A model generated the notes under the pieces. The model saw only the letters and a program-made list of their open reading frames with translations, made no database searches and was not told the DNA's origin. Source: Nocardiopsis sp. JB363 (GTDB taxonomy: Bacteria; Actinomycetota; Actinomycetes; Streptosporangiales; Streptosporangiaceae). From it: a stretch of 54,951 nucleotides of DNA. The translations under genes and the position numbers were made by a program. The DNA lies in the NCBI RefSeq assembly GCF_900143625.1, contig NZ_FRFF01000001.1:1-54951 (forward strand), read 5' to 3'. Positions 39,430-46,733 of the stretch are shown here, piece after piece. Numbering within the stretch: position 1 is the stretch's first letter; every line of letters starts with the position of its first letter.

Positions 39430-41258
39430 CTGTCGCTCACCGCCGTCCGCTGGACCAGGACCTCGTCCATGCGGGTGTCCCTCCACTCACGCAGGATCCG
39501 GTGGAACGCCACCGGACCCGGGCCGTAGGAGTTGCTCCCGCCCGTGGCGGTGCCCTCACGGTTGTAGTAGCCGGGCGTGCACTGGGCCTGGAAGTCGGAG
39601 TTGTCGTGGGCGCTCTCGCGCACCGTCCGCACCCACTCCTCGGTCGCCTCTTCGGAGGGTTCGACCACCTCGGCCCCGGTCTTGCCCGCCTGCTCGATGA
39701 CGGCGGCGATGTGCTCGGCCTGCTCCAGCAGGATGTGCGCGAAGTTGACCGAGTTGGCGTTCTGCATCGACCCGAGGTGGAAGAGGTTGGGGAACCCGGG
39801 GCTGTAGAAACCGTGCAGGGTCTTGGGTCCACGGCTCCACGAGGCGAGGAGCTCCTGCCCGTCCCTGCCCCGCACCGGCAGGGCTCCGGACAGCACCCCG
39901 GAGATACCCACCTCGAACCCGGTGGCGAAGACGACGCAGTCGACCTCGTACTCGGTGTCGCCGACCACGATCGCGTCCTCGGTCACGCGGGTGATGCCGC
40001 CGTGGTCGGCGGTGTCCACGAGGGTGACGTCGGGCCGGTTGAACGTCTGGAGGTAGTGGTCGCTGAAGCAGGGACGCTTGCACATGTACCGGTACCAGGG
40101 CTTGAGCCTTTCGGCCGTGGCCGGGTCCTGGACGACCTCGTCGACGCGGGTACGGATCCGGTTCATCGTCCGCGCGTCGGCGATCTCGTCGAGGCGCTCG
40201 CGCTCCTCCGCCGAGACGGAGGTGTCCAGCGCACCGGTGATCATCTTGCGCTGGAGTCTGGCCGTGGCGGTCCAGCCGTCCTTGGTGAGGTCGGTCTCGA
40301 CCGGTTCACCGGAGATGATCGAGAGGAAGTTCTCCATGCGCTCGCGCTGCCAGCCGGGCTCCAGGGACCCCGACCACTCCGGGTCGGTGGGGCGGTTGTC
40401 GCGTACGTCCACCGAGGAGGGGGTGCGCTGGAAGACGTACAGGTGCTCGGCGTCGCGGCCCAAATGCGGGATGACCTGCACGCCGGTCGCTCCGGTTCCG
40501 ACGACCGCGACCTTCTTGTCGGCGAGGCCGACGAGACCGCCGTCCGCGTCTCCTCCGGTGTAGCCGTAGTCCCAGCGGCTGGTGTGGAAGGTGTGGCCGC
40601 GGAAGTTCTCGATCCCCGGGATCCCGGGGAGTTTGGGGCGGCTGAGGGTCCCGGAGGAGGTGATGACGTAGCGGGCGCGCATGTGGTCGCCCCGGTCGGT
40701 CGCCACCTCCCACACGCCTTCGTCCTCGTTCCAGTCCATCGAGGTCGCGCGGGTGTGGAAGAGCGCGTCGCGGTACAGGCCGAAGGTCTCGGCGATGGCG
40801 ACCGCGTGCCGGCGGATCTCCTCGCCGGGGGCGTAGCGCCACTTCGGGACGTACCCGACCTCCTCCAGCAGGGGTATGTAGGAGTAGGACTCGATGTCGC
40901 AGTGGATGCCGGGGTAGCGGTTCCAGTACCAGGTGCCGCCGAAGTCGCCGGCCTCGTCCATCATCCGGATCGACTCCACACCGACCTGCCGTAGCCGGGC
41001 ACCGGTGGTGAGGCCACCGAAGCCGCCGCCGATCACGAGCACGTCCACCGTGTCGTTCAGGGGCTCGCGTTCGGTGCGGGGGGTGTAGGGGTCGGTGGCG
41101 TAGTAGCCGAAGTCGCCCGTGGTGGAGCGGTACTGGGCCGTTCCGTCGGGTCGGATCCGGCGGTCCCGTTCCCGGGCGTACCGTTCCCGGAGAGATTCCA
41201 GTTCGACGTCCTCGGCAGGGGTTTCCTGGCTCTGCGTCGCGTCGGAGGGTGCGCTCAT
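39426..41258 (-). CDS. Baeyer-Villiger flavin monooxygenase
   Basis: A 610-residue class B flavoprotein monooxygenase. FAD motif DVLVIGGGFGGLTTGARL, GGTWYWNRYPGIHCDIES, the Baeyer-Villiger fingerprint FRGHTFHTSRWD (FxGxxxHxxxW-D), NADPH motif VAVVGTGATGVQVI, and VVFATGFEVG. A long N-terminal arm (about 75 residues, RTTGDFGYYATDPYTPRTERE) is typical of the phenylacetone/steroid monooxygenase group, suggesting bulky cyclic or aryl ketones. ATG 41258 has TGAGGA upstream; ATG 41270 is also in frame. Divergent from a MarR regulator and coupled to a lactonase-like lipoprotein. A P450 operon lies 1.6 kb beyond, so the region may serve one degradative or biosynthetic path. Confidence 0.92.
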   Translation of the reverse strand: MSAPSDATQSQETPAEDVELESLRERYARERDRRIRPDGTAQYRSTTGDFGYYATDPYTPRTEREPLNDTVDVLVIGGGFGGLTTGARLRQVGVESIRMMDEAGDFGGTWYWNRYPGIHCDIESYSYIPLLEEVGYVPKWRYAPGEEIRRHAVAIAETFGLYRDALFHTRATSMDWNEDEGVWEVATDRGDHMRARYVITSSGTLSRPKLPGIPGIENFRGHTFHTSRWDYGYTGGDADGGLVGLADKKVAVVGTGATGVQVIPHLGRDAEHLYVFQRTPSSVDVRDNRPTDPEWSGSLEPGWQRERMENFLSIISGEPVETDLTKDGWTATARLQRKMITGALDTSVSAEERERLDEIADARTMNRIRTRVDEVVQDPATAERLKPWYRYMCKRPCFSDHYLQTFNRPDVTLVDTADHGGITRVTEDAIVVGDTEYEVDCVVFATGFEVGISGVLSGALPVRGRDGQELLASWSRGPKTLHGFYSPGFPNLFHLGSMQNANSVNFAHILLEQAEHIAAVIEQAGKTGAEVVEPSEEATEEWVRTVRESAHDNSDFQAQCTPGYYNREGTATGGSNSYGPGPVAFHRILREWRDTRMDEVLVQRTAVSDR

Positions 41259-41435
41259 GGCCGTCCTCATTCGATGGTCGACGTGTCACCGTGGGTGCGC
41301 GAACACGTCGCCGATGGCGCATGTGCCGCAGGGATGTGTCACTCACTGTCACTACGTGTCGAGTATCTGTGCGCGACGAAGGTTAGCATGGCACTAAGCA
41401 TTTTCGGCACGGGACGGTGGAAGCACCGATCGCCC

Positions 41436-41441
41436 TATCAT
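41436..41441 (+). promoter_or_regulatory. candidate -10 element; MarR mRNA perhaps leaderless
   Basis: TATCAT ends 6 bases before the marR ATG at 41448, the distance expected if transcription starts at the ATG. No ribosome-binding site is seen. Nearby TTAG (41383-41386) and CTAA (41394-41397) form a loose dyad that might be an operator. Confidence 0.3.
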
Positions 41442-41447
41442 TGCGAC

Positions 41448-41924
41448 ATGCCGCACGAGGGTGTTGAACAGGACGAACACGAGCGGGACCACCTCCTGCG
41501 CGAGATCGAGCGCCTGAACGGACAGATGGAGGAGGCCGTACTGGCCGCGCTCCTCCAGTACCTGATCCGCATGAACCTGACCATTCCGCAGCTTCGGGTG
41601 CTGATGCTTCTGGTCACCTCCGAGAAGGGTGCGACGGGCAGGGACCTGGCCGCCGCCTTCGACGTATCGATGGCGTCGATGTCGACCATGCTCGACCGAC
41701 TCGTGTCCCAGGGCGTGGCCGCGCGCACCCTGGACCCCGACGACCACCGGGTCCGCCGCGTGCACGCCACCCCCCTGGGCACGTCGGTCACGCGCCGCCT
41801 GCTGGTGACCCGACCCTTCCGCTCCGACATCCTCGCCCACCTGCGGGTCGAGGACCTGCGCGCGCTGGAACAGGGGTTCCGGGCGGTCAGCGAACAGATC
41901 ACGCGGATGGACGGTAAGGAATGA
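41448..41924 (+). CDS. MarR-family transcriptional regulator
   Basis: A 158-residue winged-helix regulator. The long first helix is HERDHLLREIERLNGQMEEA. The core MNLTIPQLRVLMLLVTSEKG, TGRDLAAAFDVSMASMSTMLDRLVSQG and RTLDPDDHRVRRVHATPLG is the MarR DNA-binding domain and wing; the C-terminal helix RVEDLRALEQGFRAVSEQI dimerises. ATG 41448 precedes it without a Shine-Dalgarno; the frame stays open upstream to 41274. Divergent from the Baeyer-Villiger gene, its likely target. Confidence 0.88.
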   Translation: MPHEGVEQDEHERDHLLREIERLNGQMEEAVLAALLQYLIRMNLTIPQLRVLMLLVTSEKGATGRDLAAAFDVSMASMSTMLDRLVSQGVAARTLDPDDHRVRRVHATPLGTSVTRRLLVTRPFRSDILAHLRVEDLRALEQGFRAVSEQITRMDGKE

Positions 41925-41980
41925 CGACCCGATCGGGCACCCGCGACCGTATGTGACCGCACCGGAACTCGGCGCTCGCT

Positions 41981-42005
41981 ATGGTTCGTTCAGTCCCTGA
42001 ACCAT
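41981..42005. repeat. nested inverted repeats before the response-regulator gene
   Basis: ATGGTTC (41981-41987) with complement GAACCAT (41999-42005), and nested inside it GTTCAG-TCC-CTGAAC (41988-42002). They begin 33 bases before the response-regulator start, in a place suited to autoregulation; termination of the MarR transcript is the alternative. Confidence 0.45.
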
Positions 42006-42037
42006 CCTTCCCGAATCTCCTCACGCGGGGGCGGTAC

Positions 42038-42718
42038 ATGCGCCGTGGCAACGGTGAGCACATCCTTGTGGTCGCGTGCGACCCGGAGGTCGTGGACATC
42101 CTGTGCCCGACACTCGAACTGGCCGGATACCGGGTGGACGTCACCGACACCGGTGAAGCCGCCATCGACCGCATGGGGCGCGGCGGCCTGCACCTCGTCC
42201 TCGTCGACACGACGCTCCCCGACCTCTCGGAGATCCCACGTCGACGCCGTGGTGTCGACGGCCCGCCGGTGCTGTTCCTGGTGACCGGCGACTACCTCGA
42301 CGCCGTCCTGCCCGAGGTCGGTCTGAGCGGCGAGGACTACATCGCCAAACCCGTCCAGATCACCGAGCTCCTCGCGCGGGTGTGGCTGCTGATCCGAGGA
42401 CGGAGCGCGGGGCGCTCCGAACCCCTGCTCCGCTACGGGGACCTGGCTCTGGACGACACCTCGTGTCGGGCCCGCAGAGGAGAACGGGAACTGGACCTGA
42501 CCTCCGCCGAGTACCGACTGCTGCGCTACCTCCTGGTCAACTCCGGCAGGGTGCTGTCCAAGGAGCACATCGCCGATCACCTCTGGGGCGAACTCCGCGG
42601 GGACAACGCGATCGAACGGCTCGTCTCGCGACTGCGCCGCAAGGTGGAGGGGGGCGGGCCGAACCTGATCCGCACCCACCGCGGTTTCGGCTACGCGATG
42701 GAGGGCGGGCACCGCTGA
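42038..42718 (+). CDS. OmpR/PhoB-type response regulator (orphan)
   Basis: A 226-residue regulator. Residues 8-120 are a receiver domain: HILVVACDPEVVDILCPTL (one of the usual two acidic residues of the metal pocket), LHLVLVDTTLPDLSEI (phospho-acceptor Asp), LVTGDY and the switch Lys in YIAKPVQITELLARV. The C-terminal winged helix shows LDDTSCRARRGERELDLTSAEYRLL, RVLSKEHIADHLWG, and ERLVSRLRRKVEGGG with IRTHRGFGY. ATG 42038 has a G-rich site upstream. No histidine kinase is adjacent, so it is an orphan. It lies directly upstream of the P450 operon, whose upstream region carries direct repeats phased by 11 bases, the usual form of OmpR-type binding sites. Confidence 0.9.
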   Translation: MRRGNGEHILVVACDPEVVDILCPTLELAGYRVDVTDTGEAAIDRMGRGGLHLVLVDTTLPDLSEIPRRRRGVDGPPVLFLVTGDYLDAVLPEVGLSGEDYIAKPVQITELLARVWLLIRGRSAGRSEPLLRYGDLALDDTSCRARRGERELDLTSAEYRLLRYLLVNSGRVLSKEHIADHLWGELRGDNAIERLVSRLRRKVEGGGPNLIRTHRGFGYAMEGGHR

Positions 42719-42759
42719 ACCACGCCTCGCGCGTTCGCGCCCGGATGTGATCCACGCCA

Positions 42760-42798
42760 CGTCAGCTTCCCGTCAGGTTCGTGTCCGCGCGTTGTCAG
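42760..42798 (+). promoter_or_regulatory. helically phased GTCAG direct repeats upstream of the P450 operon
   Basis: GTCAG occurs at 42761-42765, 42772-42776 and 42794-42798; starts are 11 and 22 bases apart, on one face of the helix. The first two extend to CGTCAG. Such direct repeats are typical OmpR/PhoB-class sites, and the gene just upstream encodes one. TTGTCA at 42792-42797, which overlaps the third repeat, could be a -35 element. Confidence 0.5.
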
Positions 42799-42869
42799 AA
42801 CTCCTTGGTTGCCTCTCGATGAGGGTCGTTCCCGCACGACCCGCGTCGAAGAGCGATCAGAGGAGACGC

Positions 42870-44111
42870 ATGACCGACACCGCCACCCCGCAGGGCGACG
42901 CGTCCGCGCGATCGGTGACCGAGTACCCGGCGGCCAGGCAGGAGGGTTGTCCCTTCAGCCCCGCCCCGCGACTGCGCGAGCTGACCGAGCAGGAGCCGGT
43001 CGCCAAGGTCCGAATCTGGGACGGGAGCACCCCGTGGCTGGTGACCCGGCACGCCGACCAGCGAGCCCTGCTCACCGATCCCCGGCTGAGCATCGACGAG
43101 AAACTCCCGAACTACCCGCACATGACCGCGGGCCGGGCCGAGATCGCGCCGCACCTGCCGGAGCTGATCACCAACACCGACGCCCCGGAGCACACCCGGC
43201 TGCGTCGCCTGGTCAACCTGCCCTTCACCGTCAAGCGCGTCGAGGCGCTGCGCCCGACCATCCAGCGGCTCCTCGACGGACTGATCGATGACCTGTTGGC
43301 CAGCCCCAAACCCGCCGACCTGGTCACCACGATCGGCCTGCCCGTCCCGACCCTGGTCATCACCTCACTCCTCGGTGTGCCCTATGAGGACCACGAGTTC
43401 TTCCACCGCCACAGCACCGTCGGGGTCAGCCACACCTCGACCCCCGAGGAGGTCCAGGCCTCCAGCGCCGCTTTGGGTCGGTACCTGGGCAAGCTGCTGG
43501 ACAAGAAGATGCGGGACCCGGCGGACGACGTGCTCTCGGAGATGGCCGACCACGTCAACGAGGGCCGGATGACCCGTGAGGAGGCCGTGATCATGGGATC
43601 GGCCATCCTCATCGCCGGGCACGAGACCAGCGCCAACATGATCTCGCTGGGCACGCTCCTGCTGCTGCGCAACCCGGAACAACTGGAGGTCCTGCGCACC
43701 ACCGAGGACCCCAAGGTCGTGTCCGGTGCGGTCGAGGAGTTGCTCCGGTACCTGACCATCGTGCACACCGGGATCCGCCGGGTCGCGCTGGAGGACATCG
43801 AGGTCGGTGGCCGGGTCATCCCGGCCGGGGACGGCATCATCTTCGAGCTGGCCACCGCGAATTGGGACGCCGAGGCGTTCCCGGAGCCCGATGCCCTCGA
43901 CCTCTCCCGGCCGGCCCGCAAGCACCACGCCTTCGGTTACGGGGCCCACCAGTGCCTGGGGCAGACGCTCGCGCGCGTCGAACTCCAGGTCGTCTTCGGC
44001 ACCCTGTACCGGCGCATCCCCACCCTGCGCTTGGCGGTGCCGTTCGAGGAGGTCGACTTCGCCTTCGAGGGCGTGGCCTACGGCCTGCGCTCCCTGCCCG
44101 TCACCTGGTGA
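42870..44111 (+). CDS. cytochrome P450
   Basis: A 413-residue bacterial P450. I-helix LIAGHETSANM (AGHETS 249-254, with acid-alcohol pair), K-helix ELLR with E290 and R293, PERF-equivalent region DALDLSRPARKHHAFG, and the heme loop FGYGAHQCLGQTLA with Cys362. N-terminal PFSPAPRLRELTEQEPVAKV resembles CYP105/CYP107-like soluble actinobacterial enzymes. It would hydroxylate a small lipophilic substrate using electrons from the ferredoxin encoded next. ATG 42870 has AGGAGA 4 bases upstream. First gene of the operon P450, ferredoxin, ferredoxin reductase, SDR. Confidence 0.95.
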   Translation: MTDTATPQGDASARSVTEYPAARQEGCPFSPAPRLRELTEQEPVAKVRIWDGSTPWLVTRHADQRALLTDPRLSIDEKLPNYPHMTAGRAEIAPHLPELITNTDAPEHTRLRRLVNLPFTVKRVEALRPTIQRLLDGLIDDLLASPKPADLVTTIGLPVPTLVITSLLGVPYEDHEFFHRHSTVGVSHTSTPEEVQASSAALGRYLGKLLDKKMRDPADDVLSEMADHVNEGRMTREEAVIMGSAILIAGHETSANMISLGTLLLLRNPEQLEVLRTTEDPKVVSGAVEELLRYLTIVHTGIRRVALEDIEVGGRVIPAGDGIIFELATANWDAEAFPEPDALDLSRPARKHHAFGYGAHQCLGQTLARVELQVVFGTLYRRIPTLRLAVPFEEVDFAFEGVAYGLRSLPVTW

Positions 44112-44150
44112 CACAGCCATTTCACGGAACAACGAGAAAGCGAGACCTCC

Positions 44151-44348
44151 ATGCGAGTGGAACTGGACGAGCCCAAGTGCGTGGCGTCGGGGCAGTGCGC
44201 CGTGGAAGCACCCGACGTCTTCGACCAACGCGATGAGGACGGGGTCGCGGTCGTGCTCGACCCCACCCCGCCCGATGAGCTGTACGACGAGGTGAGCGAG
44301 GCCGTGGCCATCTGCCCGGCGGCCGCGCTGCGCCTGGTGCGGGATTGA
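44151..44348 (+). CDS. 3Fe-4S type P450 ferredoxin
   Basis: A 65-residue ferredoxin with three cluster Cys in the P450-partner pattern: C10-V-A-S-G-Q-C16 and C55-P (AICPAAAL). The absent fourth Cys indicates a 3Fe-4S cluster. It delivers electrons singly to the P450 encoded 39 bases upstream. GAGACC lies before the ATG. Its stop overlaps the TTG start of the reductase (TTGA), which fixes stoichiometric coupling of the two redox partners. Confidence 0.95.
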   Translation: MRVELDEPKCVASGQCAVEAPDVFDQRDEDGVAVVLDPTPPDELYDEVSEAVAICPAAALRLVRD

Positions 44349-45535
44349 ACCGCGTCGTCGTGGTCGGGGCCTCGGCGGCGGGGCTGGCCGCCGTGGAGAC
44401 CCTGCGCCGGGAGGGCTTCGAAGGAGACGTCACCCTCCTCGGGGACGAACCCCACGCACCCTACGACCGGCCACCCTTGTCAAAGCAGATCCTGTCGCGC
44501 ACGTGGCGGGAGGACCGGCTGCCGCTCCGTTCCGACGAGGACCTGACGGCCCTGGACGTGGACCTGCGGTTGGGCACCGAGGCGGTCGGGGTGGACCCCT
44601 CCGCCCGCACCGTGCGGATCGCCTCCGGGGAGGAGATCCCCTACGACGGGCTGATCGTGGCCACCGGGGTTCGGCCGCGCGCGTTGCCCACCGCGCGCGG
44701 CCATGTCCTGCGCACCCTCGACGACGCCCTGAACCTGCGCTCCCGACTGGAACCGGGCCGCCACCTGCTGGTGGTCGGCGCGGGGTTCCTCGGTGCCGAG
44801 GTCGCCGCCGCGGCACGGGAGATCGGTTGCCGGGTCACCCTGGTCGAACCGGCGCCCGTCCCGCTGGCCCACGCCGTGGGCGAGGCCGTGGGGCGGATGC
44901 TCTCGACACTGCACCTGGAGCACGGTGTGGACCTGCGCACCGGGACCGGTGTGGCGGAGGTGACCGACGACGGGGTGCGGCTGGTCGACGGCGAGGTGAT
45001 CGAGGCCGACGAGGTGCTGGTCTGCGTCGGTTCGGTGCCCAATACGGACTGGTTGGCGGGAAGCGGGCTGCGCTTGGACGACGGCCTCGTGTGCGACGAG
45101 TACTGCTCGGCCGCCCCGGGTGTGTACGCGGCGGGCGACGTCGCCCGCTGGCACAACCCGCTCTTCGGCACGTCCATGCGCGTGGAACACCGCACGCACG
45201 CGGCCGAGCAGGGCATGGCCGCCGCCCGGAACCTGCTCCGCGGCGCCCAAGGGCGTCCCTTCGCCCCGGTGCCCTACTTCTGGTCCGACCAGTACGACGT
45301 GAAGCTCCAGGCGTACGGATACCCGCGCGGTCACGACGAGGTCGCCCTGGTCGAGGGTGACCTCGACGAGCGTCGGTTCGTCGTCGCCTACCGCACCGGA
45401 GAACGGTTGTCCGGGGTGATCGCCGCCGGGATTCCGCCCAGGACCCTGCGGTCGTGGCGGCAGGCCATCGCACGAGGCGCGGCCTGGGACGAGGGTCCCC
45501 CGACCCCGTCCGCATCGACGAGGAAGGTGGCCTGA
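44345..45535 (+). CDS. FAD-dependent ferredoxin reductase
   Basis: A 396-residue NAD(P)H:ferredoxin reductase of the putidaredoxin-reductase/BphA4 type. FAD motif VVVVGASAAGLAAVETL, then PYDRPPLSKQIL, the second dinucleotide motif LLVVGAGFLGAEVAAAA, VCVGSVPNTDWL, and VYAAGDVARWHNPLFG with the C-terminal domain YFWSDQYDVKLQAYGY, a family hallmark. TTG 44345 overlaps the ferredoxin stop. Together with the P450 and ferredoxin it completes a class I electron chain, uncommon in actinomycetes, where the reductase is often encoded elsewhere. Confidence 0.94.
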   Translation: MNRVVVVGASAAGLAAVETLRREGFEGDVTLLGDEPHAPYDRPPLSKQILSRTWREDRLPLRSDEDLTALDVDLRLGTEAVGVDPSARTVRIASGEEIPYDGLIVATGVRPRALPTARGHVLRTLDDALNLRSRLEPGRHLLVVGAGFLGAEVAAAAREIGCRVTLVEPAPVPLAHAVGEAVGRMLSTLHLEHGVDLRTGTGVAEVTDDGVRLVDGEVIEADEVLVCVGSVPNTDWLAGSGLRLDDGLVCDEYCSAAPGVYAAGDVARWHNPLFGTSMRVEHRTHAAEQGMAAARNLLRGAQGRPFAPVPYFWSDQYDVKLQAYGYPRGHDEVALVEGDLDERRFVVAYRTGERLSGVIAAGIPPRTLRSWRQAIARGAAWDEGPPTPSASTRKVA

Positions 45536-45536
45536 G

Positions 45537-46370
45537 ATGTCGCACATGGAGGAACCGGACGAGGTGGTCGTCGTCACCGGGGCCGGAGGCATGGGCGAGG
45601 CGATCGCGCGTCGTCTGGGCAACGGTCGCCGGTTGGTGCTCGCCGACTACTCACGGGATCGGTTGGACCAGGTCGTCGCCGCGCTCCGGGAAACGGGGTA
45701 CAGCGCCAAGGGCGTCCTCACCGACGTCTCCGACCGGTCCTCGGTGGAGGAACTGGCACGCGTGGCGAGGCGGGAGGGCAGGATCGTCTCGATCGTGCAC
45801 ACCGCCGGTGTCTCCGCCGCCACCGCGACGACGGAGGCGATCTTGAAGGTCGACCTGGTCGGCACCGCGCACGTCATCGACGTGTTCGAGACCGTGGCCG
45901 CGCGCGGAACGTCGCTGGTCTGCGTGGCCAGCATGGCGGGGCACCACGCCTCGCTGAGCACCGAGGACGAGCACGCGCTGGCCACCGCCCCCGCCGAGGA
46001 CCTGCTGTCCTTGGACGCGGTGAAGTCGATCGGCGACGGCATCAGCGCCTACATCGTCGCCAAGCGGGCCAACCAGGTCCGTGTCCAGGCGGCGGCCCTG
46101 GCATGGAACCGTCGGGGCGCGAGGCTGAACACCATCAGCCCGGGAGTGATCGCCACCCCCATGGCCGCCGCGGAGGCCGAGGCCGCCACGGGTGAGCACA
46201 TGACGGCGATGGTGCACGCCTGCGGGATCGGCCGGAGCGGCACCCCGGGGGAGATCGCGGAGGCCGCCGCGTTCCTCGCCGGGCCCGACTCCCGGTACAT
46301 CACCGGAACGGACCTGCTGGTGGACGGAGGCCAGGCGGCCTGGATCCGCCACCACCGCCCCACCGGGTAG
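45537..46370 (+). CDS. classical short-chain dehydrogenase/reductase
   Basis: A 277-residue SDR. Cofactor motif VVTGAGGMGEAIARRLG, then LADYSRDRLDQ, an HTAGVS in place of NNAG, and the active site VCVASMAG with AYIVAKRANQVRVQ (Tyr-x3-Lys present), closing with ITGTDLLVDGGQAAW. An insertion (about residues 135-165, SLSTEDEHALATAPAEDLLS) between the active Ser and Tyr is longer than usual and fits steroid-dehydrogenase-like members. ATG 45537 follows AGGAAGGTGG. Last gene of the P450 operon; it probably oxidises the alcohol made by the P450. Confidence 0.93.
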   Translation: MSHMEEPDEVVVVTGAGGMGEAIARRLGNGRRLVLADYSRDRLDQVVAALRETGYSAKGVLTDVSDRSSVEELARVARREGRIVSIVHTAGVSAATATTEAILKVDLVGTAHVIDVFETVAARGTSLVCVASMAGHHASLSTEDEHALATAPAEDLLSLDAVKSIGDGISAYIVAKRANQVRVQAAALAWNRRGARLNTISPGVIATPMAAAEAEAATGEHMTAMVHACGIGRSGTPGEIAEAAAFLAGPDSRYITGTDLLVDGGQAAWIRHHRPTG

Positions 46371-46388
46371 GTCCGGAAACGCCAGAGC

Positions 46389-46426
46389 GAACGCCCCGAC
46401 ACGCCTCGCCGCGCGTCGGGGCGTTC
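46389..46426 (+). terminator. strong terminator of the P450 operon
   Basis: A 16-base stem with one mismatch (GAACGCCCCGAC core) and a 6-base CTCGCC loop, 18 bases after the SDR stop. Confidence 0.85.
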
Positions 46427-46733
46427 ACGTATCTCCTGCCCTACCGCACACGATCCATTTGGGGAAGTAGCGAAAAGGGAAGCAGGACCTCACCGTTTCG
46501 GGCATTCACACCTCACCCTTCGTCCGAGAGGGAAGATCCGCGTCCTTTCCACGTCGACGGCCGATAGACGGCGGCGACATCATCCAACGCCTTGTCGAAA
46601 GCGGTAATTCGAACTGACTTTCGTACACCCCGGAGAGAACGATCAGCATTGATCCACAAAGGACACGGTCCTCACCAGGAATAACGGGGTAGTCCGATAT
46701 ATGTGGCAATGGATGAGCGGGCAAGGAGTACCG
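46427..46733. other. AT-richer intergenic region upstream of the GHKL ATPase
   Basis: About 300 bases without a supportable gene, clearly less GC-rich than its surroundings. It must hold the promoter of the ATPase gene. A short dyad AGGAC-ACG-GTCCT lies at 46660-46672. The composition change from here into the ATPase gene suggests a boundary of acquired DNA. Confidence 0.4.

Noticed and set aside
42003..42016. CCATCC close to CCGAAT before the response regulator, as another SigK-like promoter
   Set aside because: The two elements are only two or three bases apart, impossible as -35/-10; taken as chance.
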